Below, in pieces: positions 7,856 to 15,617 of a stretch of 63,390 nt of DNA. Source of the DNA: an uncultured Lachnospiraceae bacterium (GTDB taxonomy: Bacteria > Bacillota > Clostridia > Lachnospirales > Lachnospiraceae); the NCBI GenBank assembly GCA_900315055.1, contig OMXP01000006.1, positions 1-63,390 on the forward strand. The letters run 5' to 3'. Position 1 is the stretch's first letter; every line of letters starts with the position of its first letter. Below the pieces are notes generated by a model. It was not told the DNA's origin, did no database searches, and saw only the letters and a list, made by a program, of their open reading frames with translations. The position numbers and the translations under genes are program-made.

Positions 7856-10534
7856 CTACAATGCAGCTTCATAGATGCTGCGGATTTCCTCTCTTGTTAC
7901 CTGACCGGGGGTATTGGCGAGGTTCCCGGCTGAGACCTTGATGCAGTTATCGGTCAGCCAGTCGAGATCTTCCTTCCTGATGCCAAGGTCCGTCAGCGTG
8001 CAGGACAGATCAAGGCGTGAAAGAAGAGAGACGATCTTCCCGGACAGATCCTCTGCCGTCATGCCGCCGAAGTGGCGGGCCAGGGTGCCGAACTTCACCC
8101 GGTTGTACTTGTACAGTGCATTGATTGCCGCCGGCGTCAGGGCTGCAAGACCCTGGCCGTGGACGGCATTCACGCGGCCGCTCACCGGGTGCTCCATGCC
8201 ATGGGCAAGTGTCACACCGGCAGAGCCGATGACCATGCCGCCAAGCGTTGCGCCGAAGGTGAGATTGGACCAGGCTTCCATGCTGTCATCGCCCTCATAG
8301 AGACGGGGCAGATTCCTGTAGATCAGATCCGCACCGTAGAGCGAGAGCGCATCGGTGATCGGCTGTGCATTGTTTGCGGTGTAGGCCTCCATGCAGTGGC
8401 AGAGGGCATCGAAGCCGACCGATGCAAGAACCTTCTTCGGCATCGTCTTCATGACCTCGGGATCGACGATCGAAACCCTGGCGACCAGAAGAGGAGAGCG
8501 AAGCGACTTCTTGTCTCCGGTTTCCGGATCTGTGAGAACGGCAAAGCCGTTGCCCTCGGAACCCGTGCCGCAGGTTGTCGGGATCAGGACGAGCGGGAGA
8601 GCATCCGAGCCGGTCCGTCTTCCGAAGATGTAATCACTCACATTCCCGTCATTTCGTGCAAGGAAGGCGATCGCCTTGCCGCAGTCCATGACGGAGCCGC
8701 CGCCGATGGCAACCACCATGTCGATGGCGGAATCTCTTGCGATCTTTCCGCCCTCCATGGCAGTTGTCGTCAGAGGATTGGGCGTGACTTTGTCAAACAG
8801 GTCGCAGAAGATTCCTTCCGCTTCCAGGTTCTTCCGGACCCGGTCAAGAAGTCCGGACTTTTTCGCACTGGAGCCTCCGGTGACAAGAAGCGCATGCTTG
8901 CCGAAGGGCTTTGCAAGGAGCCCCACCTCATCGACACGACCCGCCCCGAACTTGATATTCACGGGCAGGCAGTAGTCAAATCGATAGGACGGCTGAGCCG
9001 CAGTGGGAGCCTTGGCGGCTTCCTTTTCCTCCATGGCGGTCTCGATATCCCAGACGAGGGCAGCTTCCTTCTGCTCCTTCTTTTCCTTTGTTGCAAGTTC
9101 TGCGTTGTAGAGCGGTGCGTAGTAGCCGAACTTCTCGCCGTACTTTGCGCGGCAGAAGATCATGAAGACGACGCCCAGTGCAAACCAGCCGCCTGCGATA
9201 CCCCATTCCTGAGGAGCAAGAGCCGAACCGGAGTTCGGGATGATGTAGAGCAGAAGCATGCTGCCGCTCATCAGAACGGCCATGACACCGACGAAGGTGC
9301 CGTACTTGACCTTGTAGGGACGGGGCATGTCGGGCTCCTTCTTCCGAAGGATCAGGAAGGAGAGAGCGACCATGCAGTAGGCCAGAACGCAGCCGAACGA
9401 TCCTGCATCGGAGACCCAGACGAGCATGCGGCGTCCGGCAAACGGGGTGACCATTGACAGAATGCCGATGAGCCAGATGGCAGCCGACGGGGTCTTGTAC
9501 TTCGGGTTCAGCTTCTTGAAGATCGGAGGCACCATATAGGACTCGCCCATGGAGTACAGGGCACGGGAGCCGCCGAGCATGAAGGAGTTCCAGCTCGTGA
9601 TGATGCCGCACATGCCTGCGATGATCGTGACCTTTGCCATGACGGAGCTGTGGAAGGCCTTGGCCATGGCATCAGCCGTGACCAGTCCGTTACCGGAGAG
9701 AGCAGCAGCGATGTCGCCGCCGTTCATGACATAGCCGACTGCAAAGATGACCAGAGCGTAGAAGGCGATCGCGCAGATGATCGAGAGCAGAAGCATGCGG
9801 CCGATCTTCTTCAAGGGAACGTTGATCTCCTCCGCAGCCTGCGGAATGACATCAAAGCCGACGAAGAAGAACGGGCTGATGGCCGCGACCTGAACGATGT
9901 TCTTGAGAATGGAGCCACCGTCCTCACCGACGAATATCTGTCCGTCGAGATTGGAGGGAGAGCCGGTGATGGCCGATGCGACAATCAGAGCGATGCCGGC
10001 CGCCGCTATGACGACGGTCAGGATGGTCTGCAGAATGGCTGCGGTCTTTGCACCGCGGATATTGATCAGGGTGATGAGAAGAGCAAAGGCAAAGGCAACT
10101 GCAACCCAGCTGGCATAGACATCAAAGCCGGCAACCGTGTACATGTAGCCCTGCAGGAACGAGGGCCAGATGTAGGTGATGATGGTCGGCAGGGCGCAGG
10201 CTTCGAAGCAGACGACCGAGACATATCCGAGGATAATGGCCCAGGTACATACATAGGAAGCGTACGGCCCCATGGCCCGCATGCTGAACACATGCTCGCC
10301 GCCGCACTCCGGCATGGCCGGTGTCAGTTCCGCGTAGGTCAGTCCGATGAAGAAGATCATCACACCGCCGAGGCAGAAGCCGAGCATGGCGCCGATGACG
10401 CCGGCGCGCTCGATCCAGTCGCCGGTCTGGACAACCCAGCCCCAGCCGATCATGGCACCGAAGGCAATCACGAGGATGTCCCAGGAAGAAAAGACTTTGT
10501 TGAATTCCGATTTCTTTTCGGTCTGTGGTTCCAT
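7856..10534 (-). CDS. APC-family amino acid/amine permease fused to iron-containing alcohol dehydrogenase
   Basis: One uninterrupted 892-residue frame. Residues about 1-475 are an APC-superfamily transporter with roughly twelve hydrophobic segments, starting with ILVIAFGAMIGWGWVV, the substrate-binding TM1 motif. Residues 476-516 are a charged, Ala/Glu-rich linker. Residues 517-892 are a full group III iron alcohol dehydrogenase: GGGSVMD NAD-binding motif, PTTCGTGSE, and metal ligands D709, H713, H778 and H792, with the 14-residue spacing between the last two expected for FucO-type enzymes. No Shine-Dalgarno is seen before an internal Met in the linker, so a fusion protein is likely. It would import an amine and reduce the aldehyde derived from it on the inner membrane face. 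The specificity is inferred. Confidence 0.85.
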   Translation of the reverse strand: MEPQTEKKSEFNKVFSSWDILVIAFGAMIGWGWVVQTGDWIERAGVIGAMLGFCLGGVMIFFIGLTYAELTPAMPECGGEHVFSMRAMGPYASYVCTWAIILGYVSVVCFEACALPTIITYIWPSFLQGYMYTVAGFDVYASWVAVAFAFALLITLINIRGAKTAAILQTILTVVIAAAGIALIVASAITGSPSNLDGQIFVGEDGGSILKNIVQVAAISPFFFVGFDVIPQAAEEINVPLKKIGRMLLLSIICAIAFYALVIFAVGYVMNGGDIAAALSGNGLVTADAMAKAFHSSVMAKVTIIAGMCGIITSWNSFMLGGSRALYSMGESYMVPPIFKKLNPKYKTPSAAIWLIGILSMVTPFAGRRMLVWVSDAGSFGCVLAYCMVALSFLILRKKEPDMPRPYKVKYGTFVGVMAVLMSGSMLLLYIIPNSGSALAPQEWGIAGGWFALGVVFMIFCRAKYGEKFGYYAPLYNAELATKEKKEQKEAALVWDIETAMEEKEAAKAPTAAQPSYRFDYCLPVNIKFGAGRVDEVGLLAKPFGKHALLVTGGSSAKKSGLLDRVRKNLEAEGIFCDLFDKVTPNPLTTTAMEGGKIARDSAIDMVVAIGGGSVMDCGKAIAFLARNDGNVSDYIFGRRTGSDALPLVLIPTTCGTGSEGNGFAVLTDPETGDKKSLRSPLLVARVSIVDPEVMKTMPKKVLASVGFDALCHCMEAYTANNAQPITDALSLYGADLIYRNLPRLYEGDDSMEAWSNLTFGATLGGMVIGSAGVTLAHGMEHPVSGRVNAVHGQGLAALTPAAINALYKYNRVKFGTLARHFGGMTAEDLSGKIVSLLSRLDLSCTLTDLGIRKEDLDWLTDNCIKVSAGNLANTPGQVTREEIRSIYEAAL

Positions 10535-10544
10535 ACCTTTCCTC

Positions 10545-11141
10545 CTATCCCTTCTCCTGTACGAGCTCGACCAGCATCAGAAGGTACTGCGCGGTCTTTT
10601 CCCAGCCGAGGAGGCTGGAATCAATGAGGATATGACGGTTCTTTCTGTCGCCGCGGTAGGTGCCGGTGATGTACTTGTGACGCGCGTGGTTCTGCTGATC
10701 GTTGTAGGTCACCACCTCCTGTGCCTTTTCATAGCTCAAGTGCTGCTGCTCTATGATCGACTTCACCCGGACCTCCTCCGGTGCGTAGATGAAGATCTTC
10801 AGCACATCGTCCCGGTCCTTCAGGATATAGTCGCTGGAGCGGCCGATGATGACGCAGGATGATTTCTCCGCCATCTCGTGGATGACATCGAACTGGGCCG
10901 CGATGACGCGGTTGGTCAGGTTTGCATAGCGGGGGCCGAGTGAGGTGTCGATCGAGTAGTGGACGCTCTTTTCCTTGTCGGCCTTTTCGACCAGGTACTT
11001 GTCAACGCCGATTCGGTCAACGACCTCATCGACAAGGTCACGGTCGTAGTAGTCAAAGGAGAGGGCATCGGCGAGCATTTTGCCGATCTGAGGTCCGCCG
11101 GCGCCGTAATCGCAGCCGATCGTGATTACCATGTGTTTCAT
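10545..11141 (-). CDS. Cytidylate kinase-like (AAK_26) protein
   Basis: 198 residues. The family marker is the glycine-rich N-terminal ITIGCDYGAGGPQIGK in place of a classical P-loop (GxxGxGK), followed by LADALSFDYYDRDLVDE, typical of the cytidylate-kinase-like family found widely in Clostridia. Its function is unknown. It sits 10 bp upstream of the permease-dehydrogenase gene inside the amine operon, suggesting a regulatory or small-molecule kinase role for that pathway. There is no obvious nucleotide-metabolism neighbour on this strand. Confidence 0.8.
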   Translation of the reverse strand: MKHMVITIGCDYGAGGPQIGKMLADALSFDYYDRDLVDEVVDRIGVDKYLVEKADKEKSVHYSIDTSLGPRYANLTNRVIAAQFDVIHEMAEKSSCVIIGRSSDYILKDRDDVLKIFIYAPEEVRVKSIIEQQHLSYEKAQEVVTYNDQQNHARHKYITGTYRGDRKNRHILIDSSLLGWEKTAQYLLMLVELVQEKG

Positions 11142-11176
11142 ACAAATTCACCTTTCGTTTGCGACAGGTACTTTTA

Positions 11177-12313
11177 TCAGTAGAGGATCGGCTTGTCCCA
11201 CAGATGAAGAGAGGTGCCGATGCCAAGCTTTCTGGCATTTCTCAGGCACACCGTGCCCCAGGCAACATCCTCGACCGGCATGCCGCCGACGGAGTAGACG
11301 ATGATCTCGTCATCATTCTGTCTGCCCTTCTGCTTGCCCTCGATGATCTTGCCGACATCGGTGATGTCAGCCTTGGTGATTTTGCCCTCATGGACCATAT
11401 CCATGAACTTCGTGCCGACCATCGTGACTTCGCCGTAGGTCGGATACGGGAATTCCTCAGCCCATGCCTCGTACAGGCCCATGGTCTCGACCACAAGACG
11501 GCAGTCCTTTGCAAGATAATCCGCATCGAACTCGACACCGCCGGGGCAGGCAAGTGTTGCACCCTTCTTGACCCATTCCTTCTCGACCTTCGGGTACTTC
11601 GACAGATCATGTCCGGACGTTCCGCAGAATGCCATGACATCGGTGTCGCGGACCATGGCCTCAAGGCTGTCCACGACCTCAACCTTCACCTTCGGGAACA
11701 GCTCGTTGACATAAGCCGTGAAGGAATCGATGCCGCGCTGGCTTCTTCCCTTGACCTTGACAACCTCGATTTCAGGGCAGGCGTCCATCATGGCCTCGAA
11801 CGTCGTCTTTCCGATGACGCCCGGTCCGTAGAGTCCTGCAACCTTCGAATCCTTGCGGGCAAGGTAGCGAAGGCCGGCTCCGGAGACAGCGCCGGTGCGG
11901 TAGGCACTCTCAAGGTTTGCACTCATCAGAGCTTCCGGTGCACCGGTATCCTTGTCGTTGATCATGACCATCAGAATGGAGCGGGGCAGGCCCTTCTTCT
12001 TGTTCTCCATGTTGGAGCCGTACCACTTCATTCCGGCATGGTCGAACTCGCCGCCGATGTAGGCGGGCATTGCCATGAAACGGCGGTCCTCACCGACGCC
12101 AAGAGGCATGTTCGGGAACGGAGACGTAGTCGGGAAGGAGAGCTTGGAGCCATGGCTGTAGTGATTTGCACCTGCCATGACGAAGTCGCCGACGCTCATG
12201 CAGCGGAGCACTTCCTCCATTGCATCAATACAGGCGGGCATGTTCCGGACACCGGCCTTGACCATGTCTTCCTCGTTCAGATACAGAAAATCAATTTCAG
12301 GATATGTGCTCAT
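11177..12313 (-). CDS. Ornithine cyclodeaminase/mu-crystallin family protein (tyramine oxidase subunit B-like)
   Basis: 378 residues. The Rossmann segment KVAGLYGPGVIGKTTFEAMM at about residues 155-175 and preceding ESAYRTGAVSG are diagnostic of the ornithine cyclodeaminase/mu-crystallin family, whose members bind NAD(P) and act on amino acids, imines or opines. I recall homologues being named tyramine oxidase subunit B, but that label is not verifiable here. The start at 12313 follows AAGGAGG; a longer in-frame start at 12391 would read through the terminator of the AraC gene and is rejected. It is the first gene of the operon running to 3664. Confidence 0.82.
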   Translation of the reverse strand: MSTYPEIDFLYLNEEDMVKAGVRNMPACIDAMEEVLRCMSVGDFVMAGANHYSHGSKLSFPTTSPFPNMPLGVGEDRRFMAMPAYIGGEFDHAGMKWYGSNMENKKKGLPRSILMVMINDKDTGAPEALMSANLESAYRTGAVSGAGLRYLARKDSKVAGLYGPGVIGKTTFEAMMDACPEIEVVKVKGRSQRGIDSFTAYVNELFPKVKVEVVDSLEAMVRDTDVMAFCGTSGHDLSKYPKVEKEWVKKGATLACPGGVEFDADYLAKDCRLVVETMGLYEAWAEEFPYPTYGEVTMVGTKFMDMVHEGKITKADITDVGKIIEGKQKGRQNDDEIIVYSVGGMPVEDVAWGTVCLRNARKLGIGTSLHLWDKPILY

Positions 12314-12363
12314 TGTGTGTTCCTCCTTTGAGAACCTTTTTGTTACCCATTTTTCCTTTGCAA

Positions 12364-12399
12364 TAAAAAAAGTCACAATGCCCGATGGCACTGTGACTT
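12364..12399 (-). terminator. Terminator of the araC-type gene (minus strand)
   Basis: Reading the minus strand, AAGTCACAGTGCC pairs with GGCATTGTGACTT (one mismatch) around a four-base loop, then seven T follow. It lies between the regulator gene and the amine operon, so the operon needs its own promoter in the remaining roughly 50 bp or depends on controlled read-through. No good promoter box was found in that gap. Confidence 0.82.
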
Positions 12400-12477
12400 C
12401 CTTGTCGCTTGAAATTGTATTGTTGTATGCATTCTGTCAGATCCGCTCTGCAGAATATTGTAAAAAACGGCGCCAGC

Positions 12478-13311
12478 TTACGTACGATAGTAGACAGCCC
12501 GCTCCCGGTAGTGATTCTCCTCGCAGAGCCTTCGGAACTTTCCGGGTGTCATGCCAAGCAGATGATTGAAGTCCCGGATGCACTGCGCCTGGTCGTAGTA
12601 GCCAAGATCCACCGCCCAGTCGGCACTCTTTTCGCTGTAACCGTAGTTCAGAAACTCGAGGGAGCGCTGGAAGCGGAGGATCATGCAGAAGGTCTTCGGC
12701 GAAAAGCCCATCTCCTCGAGGAAGATCTCCCGGATGTAGCGGGGAGAGTAACCGGTTTTGGCTGCAACCTCTTCCATGCGGATCTGCCCGTCCGTCTCAT
12801 AGATGGCATCGCGCACCGAGACGAACAGGGCCTGACGGCTTTTTGAGGCAGGGGCAGGATCCGGGATGGCAGCGTACAGATCCTGGAAGGACTGGATCTT
12901 TTGTTCAAAAGAAGTGTTGGGGTTCGTGAGGACCGGATTCTCGTAGCGCGAAGGCAGCGGCACTCTTGTTGCGAGGACGTCCCGCATGGAATAGGCAAGC
13001 CCTGCGGGGTGCGTCCCCGGCATGAAGCGCACGCCGAAGATCGAGACCGCCTCCGGGGCAAGGGAGTTTACGGCCTGTAAGGGACTCCCCGCGACACAGG
13101 CACTGCACTGACCCTTTTCATCAAAGGAATAGATGAAGTCGATGCAGGCATCCGGCACCGTCGGGATGACGGTCCCCGCTTCTTTTTCCAGGGTATAGAA
13201 ATGCGAGATGCCCCGCATCCTGCAGGAGTACTGAACAAATGAAGTACTGCGAAGAACGAAGAAGGGCTGTGTCGGTCGAAGCAGATCCTTTTTCCAGCTT
13301 GGATTGCTCAT
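12478..13311 (-). CDS. AraC-family transcriptional regulator
   Basis: 277 residues. The C-terminal third (about 185-277) holds the double helix-turn-helix of AraC/XylS: EEVAAKTGYSPRYIREIF then SADWAVDLGYYDQAQCIRDF and GMTPGKFR. The N-terminal region (PDACIDFIYSFDEKG, FGVRFMPGTHPAG) matches the AraC-associated beta-barrel sensor found in many Firmicute regulators. AAAGGA lies six bases before the chosen ATG. Directly upstream of the amine operon, it is its likely activator; the effector is unknown. Confidence 0.88.
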   Translation of the reverse strand: MSNPSWKKDLLRPTQPFFVLRSTSFVQYSCRMRGISHFYTLEKEAGTVIPTVPDACIDFIYSFDEKGQCSACVAGSPLQAVNSLAPEAVSIFGVRFMPGTHPAGLAYSMRDVLATRVPLPSRYENPVLTNPNTSFEQKIQSFQDLYAAIPDPAPASKSRQALFVSVRDAIYETDGQIRMEEVAAKTGYSPRYIREIFLEEMGFSPKTFCMILRFQRSLEFLNYGYSEKSADWAVDLGYYDQAQCIRDFNHLLGMTPGKFRRLCEENHYRERAVYYRT

Positions 13312-13429
13312 GTGGTTTCCTTTGCTTTCAACAAGATCAAAAAGCAGATGCATCTTAGGACGGGGGACCGGTGTGAGTCAGCCGTACCATTTTAAGGGTC
13401 TGCATCTGAAATGTGCCTGAATGCCGCTT

Positions 13430-13458
13430 ATTGTAATGAGGAAAAAGACCAAATTCAA
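13430..13458 (-). promoter_or_regulatory. Promoter for the araC-type gene
   Basis: On the minus strand a TTGAAT -35 (13453-13458) is separated by 17 bp from a TACAAT -10 (13430-13435). An inverted pair CAGATGCA (13345-13352) and TGCATCTG (13401-13408) lies in the transcribed leader and could be an autoregulatory site. Confidence 0.65.
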
Positions 13459-13539
13459 GACAGAGCAGGCCGGAGCGGGAATCATTCAGACGTAGTTTCT
13501 TATGGTATGATAGTTCCAGCGAAATCATGGAGAGAAAAC

Positions 13540-14940
13540 ATGGCTGCACGACTGTTTGAGAAAATTCCGGAGCATCTGTTCAGCGTCCTTGCATCCCCGA
13601 ACCGGGATACGTATGCAAAGGCGCTCTTTGTCATACATGATGCGTTCCGGCATGAACTTGTCATCCACAGGGAGAGCCTCACGGCAAGCCTGATGGACTC
13701 CCTTTCTGCGGATATTGAGGGAGCAGACTTTTCCGGTGACATGACAAAGGAGGAACAGGGCGAAGATCTGACCAGTTTTTCCGGAAAGGCACATTTTCTC
13801 ATCCGCAAGCTTCACGACTGCGGCTGGATCGATTTTGAGTATGAGCGGGGATCCTTCGAGGAAGTGATCACGGTACCGGATTATTCCATCCGGATCATCG
13901 ATGTTCTTTACGGACTGACCGTCGATGTGCAGAAGGAGTACAACAGCTACGTGTACGCCACCTATGCGGCCCTGAAAAACGCCGATGCGACGCCCGAGTA
14001 CCGGTTCCAGGCTCTGGAGAGTGCCTACCACAACACCGAAAACCTGATCGATGAACTGAAGACTCTGTACAACAACATCCGGCGTTACTTCCAGCGAATG
14101 GAAAGCGAAATGGATGCCAATGCGCTTCTGGATCTTCACTTTCAGGAATACAAGAAAAAGATCATCGACGCGGTACTTTATCCGCTGAAGACGATGGATT
14201 CCGTGCCGCGCTTTAGGACGCCGATTCAGGAGATCCTGAACGACTGGAGCAGGGACGACAGGGTCCTTCTTCAGATTGTAAACAGCGGGATCCATGCAAG
14301 GGTCTTTTCGGACGAGGAGGCAGGACACGAGGAGACCATGCGCATGATCACCTGGATCATCGATGAGTATGACAACCTCGACGGCCTGCTTGCTGCCATC
14401 GACAGCCGTCATACCCAGTATACAGTGGCGACCATGGAGAAGATCCGCTATGAACTGAACGTGGACAACTCCGCGAGGGGAAAACTGGCACATATCCTGA
14501 AGAATGCCGGCGACCCGGATGTTCTTCATGCCATGCAGGAAGGCCTTCGGTGCTATCGCCATCAGTATGTCGCGAACGGTTCTCTGTACACCAACGTAAA
14601 GCGCACGAAACGAAGCGAGGGAAAGCCGCTTGCCGCAAGCAGAGCGAACCAGAACCCGGAGGCGATGAAGAAGTTCCTCGAGCGCGTGAGGAATCAGTAC
14701 CCGAACCGGAGAATCGACCAGTACATTCTCTCCCTGTTTCAGGGAAAGGACACCTTTACCACCATCGATGCACCGATGAAAACGCAGGAGGAATTCATAT
14801 TGTTTTTGCTTGGAACGATCCGGGCAAACGAGAAGAGCGCACCGTATACCGCTACGATTGATGACACCTATGTGATGCACGAAGGGTGCAGCCTGCCCTC
14901 GTGCGTATTTGAGATCCGGAAAGGAAGTGCCGCAAAATGA
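13540..14940 (+). CDS. jetA: Wadjet system protein JetA (kleisin-like)
   Basis: 466 residues, soluble and largely helical. The start region ARLFEKIPEHLFSVLASPN and overall size fit the JetA family of Clostridia (DUF5716-like, by my recollection associated with type III Wadjet). In Wadjet/MksF-type complexes JetA is the kleisin bridging the SMC heads of JetC. GGAGAG precedes the ATG; earlier in-frame starts from 13411 have no RBS. It is the first gene of a four-gene operon, its stop overlapping jetB by four bases. The assignment rests strongly on the following jetB-jetC-jetD order. Confidence 0.85.
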   Translation: MAARLFEKIPEHLFSVLASPNRDTYAKALFVIHDAFRHELVIHRESLTASLMDSLSADIEGADFSGDMTKEEQGEDLTSFSGKAHFLIRKLHDCGWIDFEYERGSFEEVITVPDYSIRIIDVLYGLTVDVQKEYNSYVYATYAALKNADATPEYRFQALESAYHNTENLIDELKTLYNNIRRYFQRMESEMDANALLDLHFQEYKKKIIDAVLYPLKTMDSVPRFRTPIQEILNDWSRDDRVLLQIVNSGIHARVFSDEEAGHEETMRMITWIIDEYDNLDGLLAAIDSRHTQYTVATMEKIRYELNVDNSARGKLAHILKNAGDPDVLHAMQEGLRCYRHQYVANGSLYTNVKRTKRSEGKPLAASRANQNPEAMKKFLERVRNQYPNRRIDQYILSLFQGKDTFTTIDAPMKTQEEFILFLLGTIRANEKSAPYTATIDDTYVMHEGCSLPSCVFEIRKGSAAK

Positions 14941-15611
14941 GCGGATTTGAAGAAGGCTTTGACAAGCTGTCCATGGCGGACCGGGAGAAATTCCGGCAGA
15001 TGGTCAACTACCTGCTGGCCCATTCGTTTCTCATCTCGCGCCGGTTTGACTTTGAAAACAATACGAGACCTGTCAGCAGCGACTACATCTTTGTCGAGAA
15101 GAATCTGGACCTGTTTCAGGATTACTTTTCCTATGCGGGATTTACGCTGACGGTCGATACAAACTTCGGCGTCATTGCGCTGGATTCTTCCTATGAAGGA
15201 AACCGTGTCCGGTTTGACAAGCTGACGACGCTGATGATCTACTGCCTGCGCCTGATGTACGACGAAAAGAGAGCGGAAGTATCCTTAAGCGATGTGGTCT
15301 TTGTGACGACGTCCGAGATCATCGGCAAACTCACCACCACCGGTGCCATCTCAAAAAAACCTTCGGACCAGCGCATGGCGGACGCCCTGCGACAGCTTGT
15401 AAGGTTCAACCTCCTGCAGAAGAAGGAGGGGGACTATGAGGATGCCGCCACGGTCTATGTCATCCTGCCGACGATTCTGTTCATCATCTCAAATGAACAG
15501 ATCAGCAACATCAACCGCCTGGTGGATGAGACGGTAAAGGACGAAAATGCGCAGGAAGATCAAGAAGCGCTGGAAGAGGAACAGGCCATCGAGATGGAGA
15601 AGGAGGACTGA
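14937..15611 (+). CDS. jetB: Wadjet system protein JetB (DUF4194-like)
   Basis: 224 residues with a winged-helix-type composition matching the DUF4194/MksE group: SRRFDFENNTRPVSSDYIFVEKN near the N-terminus and EIIGKLTTTGAISKKPSDQR in the C-terminal wing region. The acidic C-terminal tail (residues about 200-224, many Glu) is typical. JetB is the KITE subunit that binds the JetA kleisin. Start and stop are tightly packed (ATGA overlap with jetA, 6 bp to jetC). Confidence 0.85.
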   Translation: MSGFEEGFDKLSMADREKFRQMVNYLLAHSFLISRRFDFENNTRPVSSDYIFVEKNLDLFQDYFSYAGFTLTVDTNFGVIALDSSYEGNRVRFDKLTTLMIYCLRLMYDEKRAEVSLSDVVFVTTSEIIGKLTTTGAISKKPSDQRMADALRQLVRFNLLQKKEGDYEDAATVYVILPTILFIISNEQISNINRLVDETVKDENAQEDQEALEEEQAIEMEKED

Positions 15612-15617
15612 TTCATC

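Noticed and set aside
12313..12391. Longer N-terminus for the ornithine-cyclodeaminase-like protein
   Set aside because: The extension would translate the terminator hairpin of the preceding regulator gene; the AAGGAGG-associated ATG at 12313 is better.
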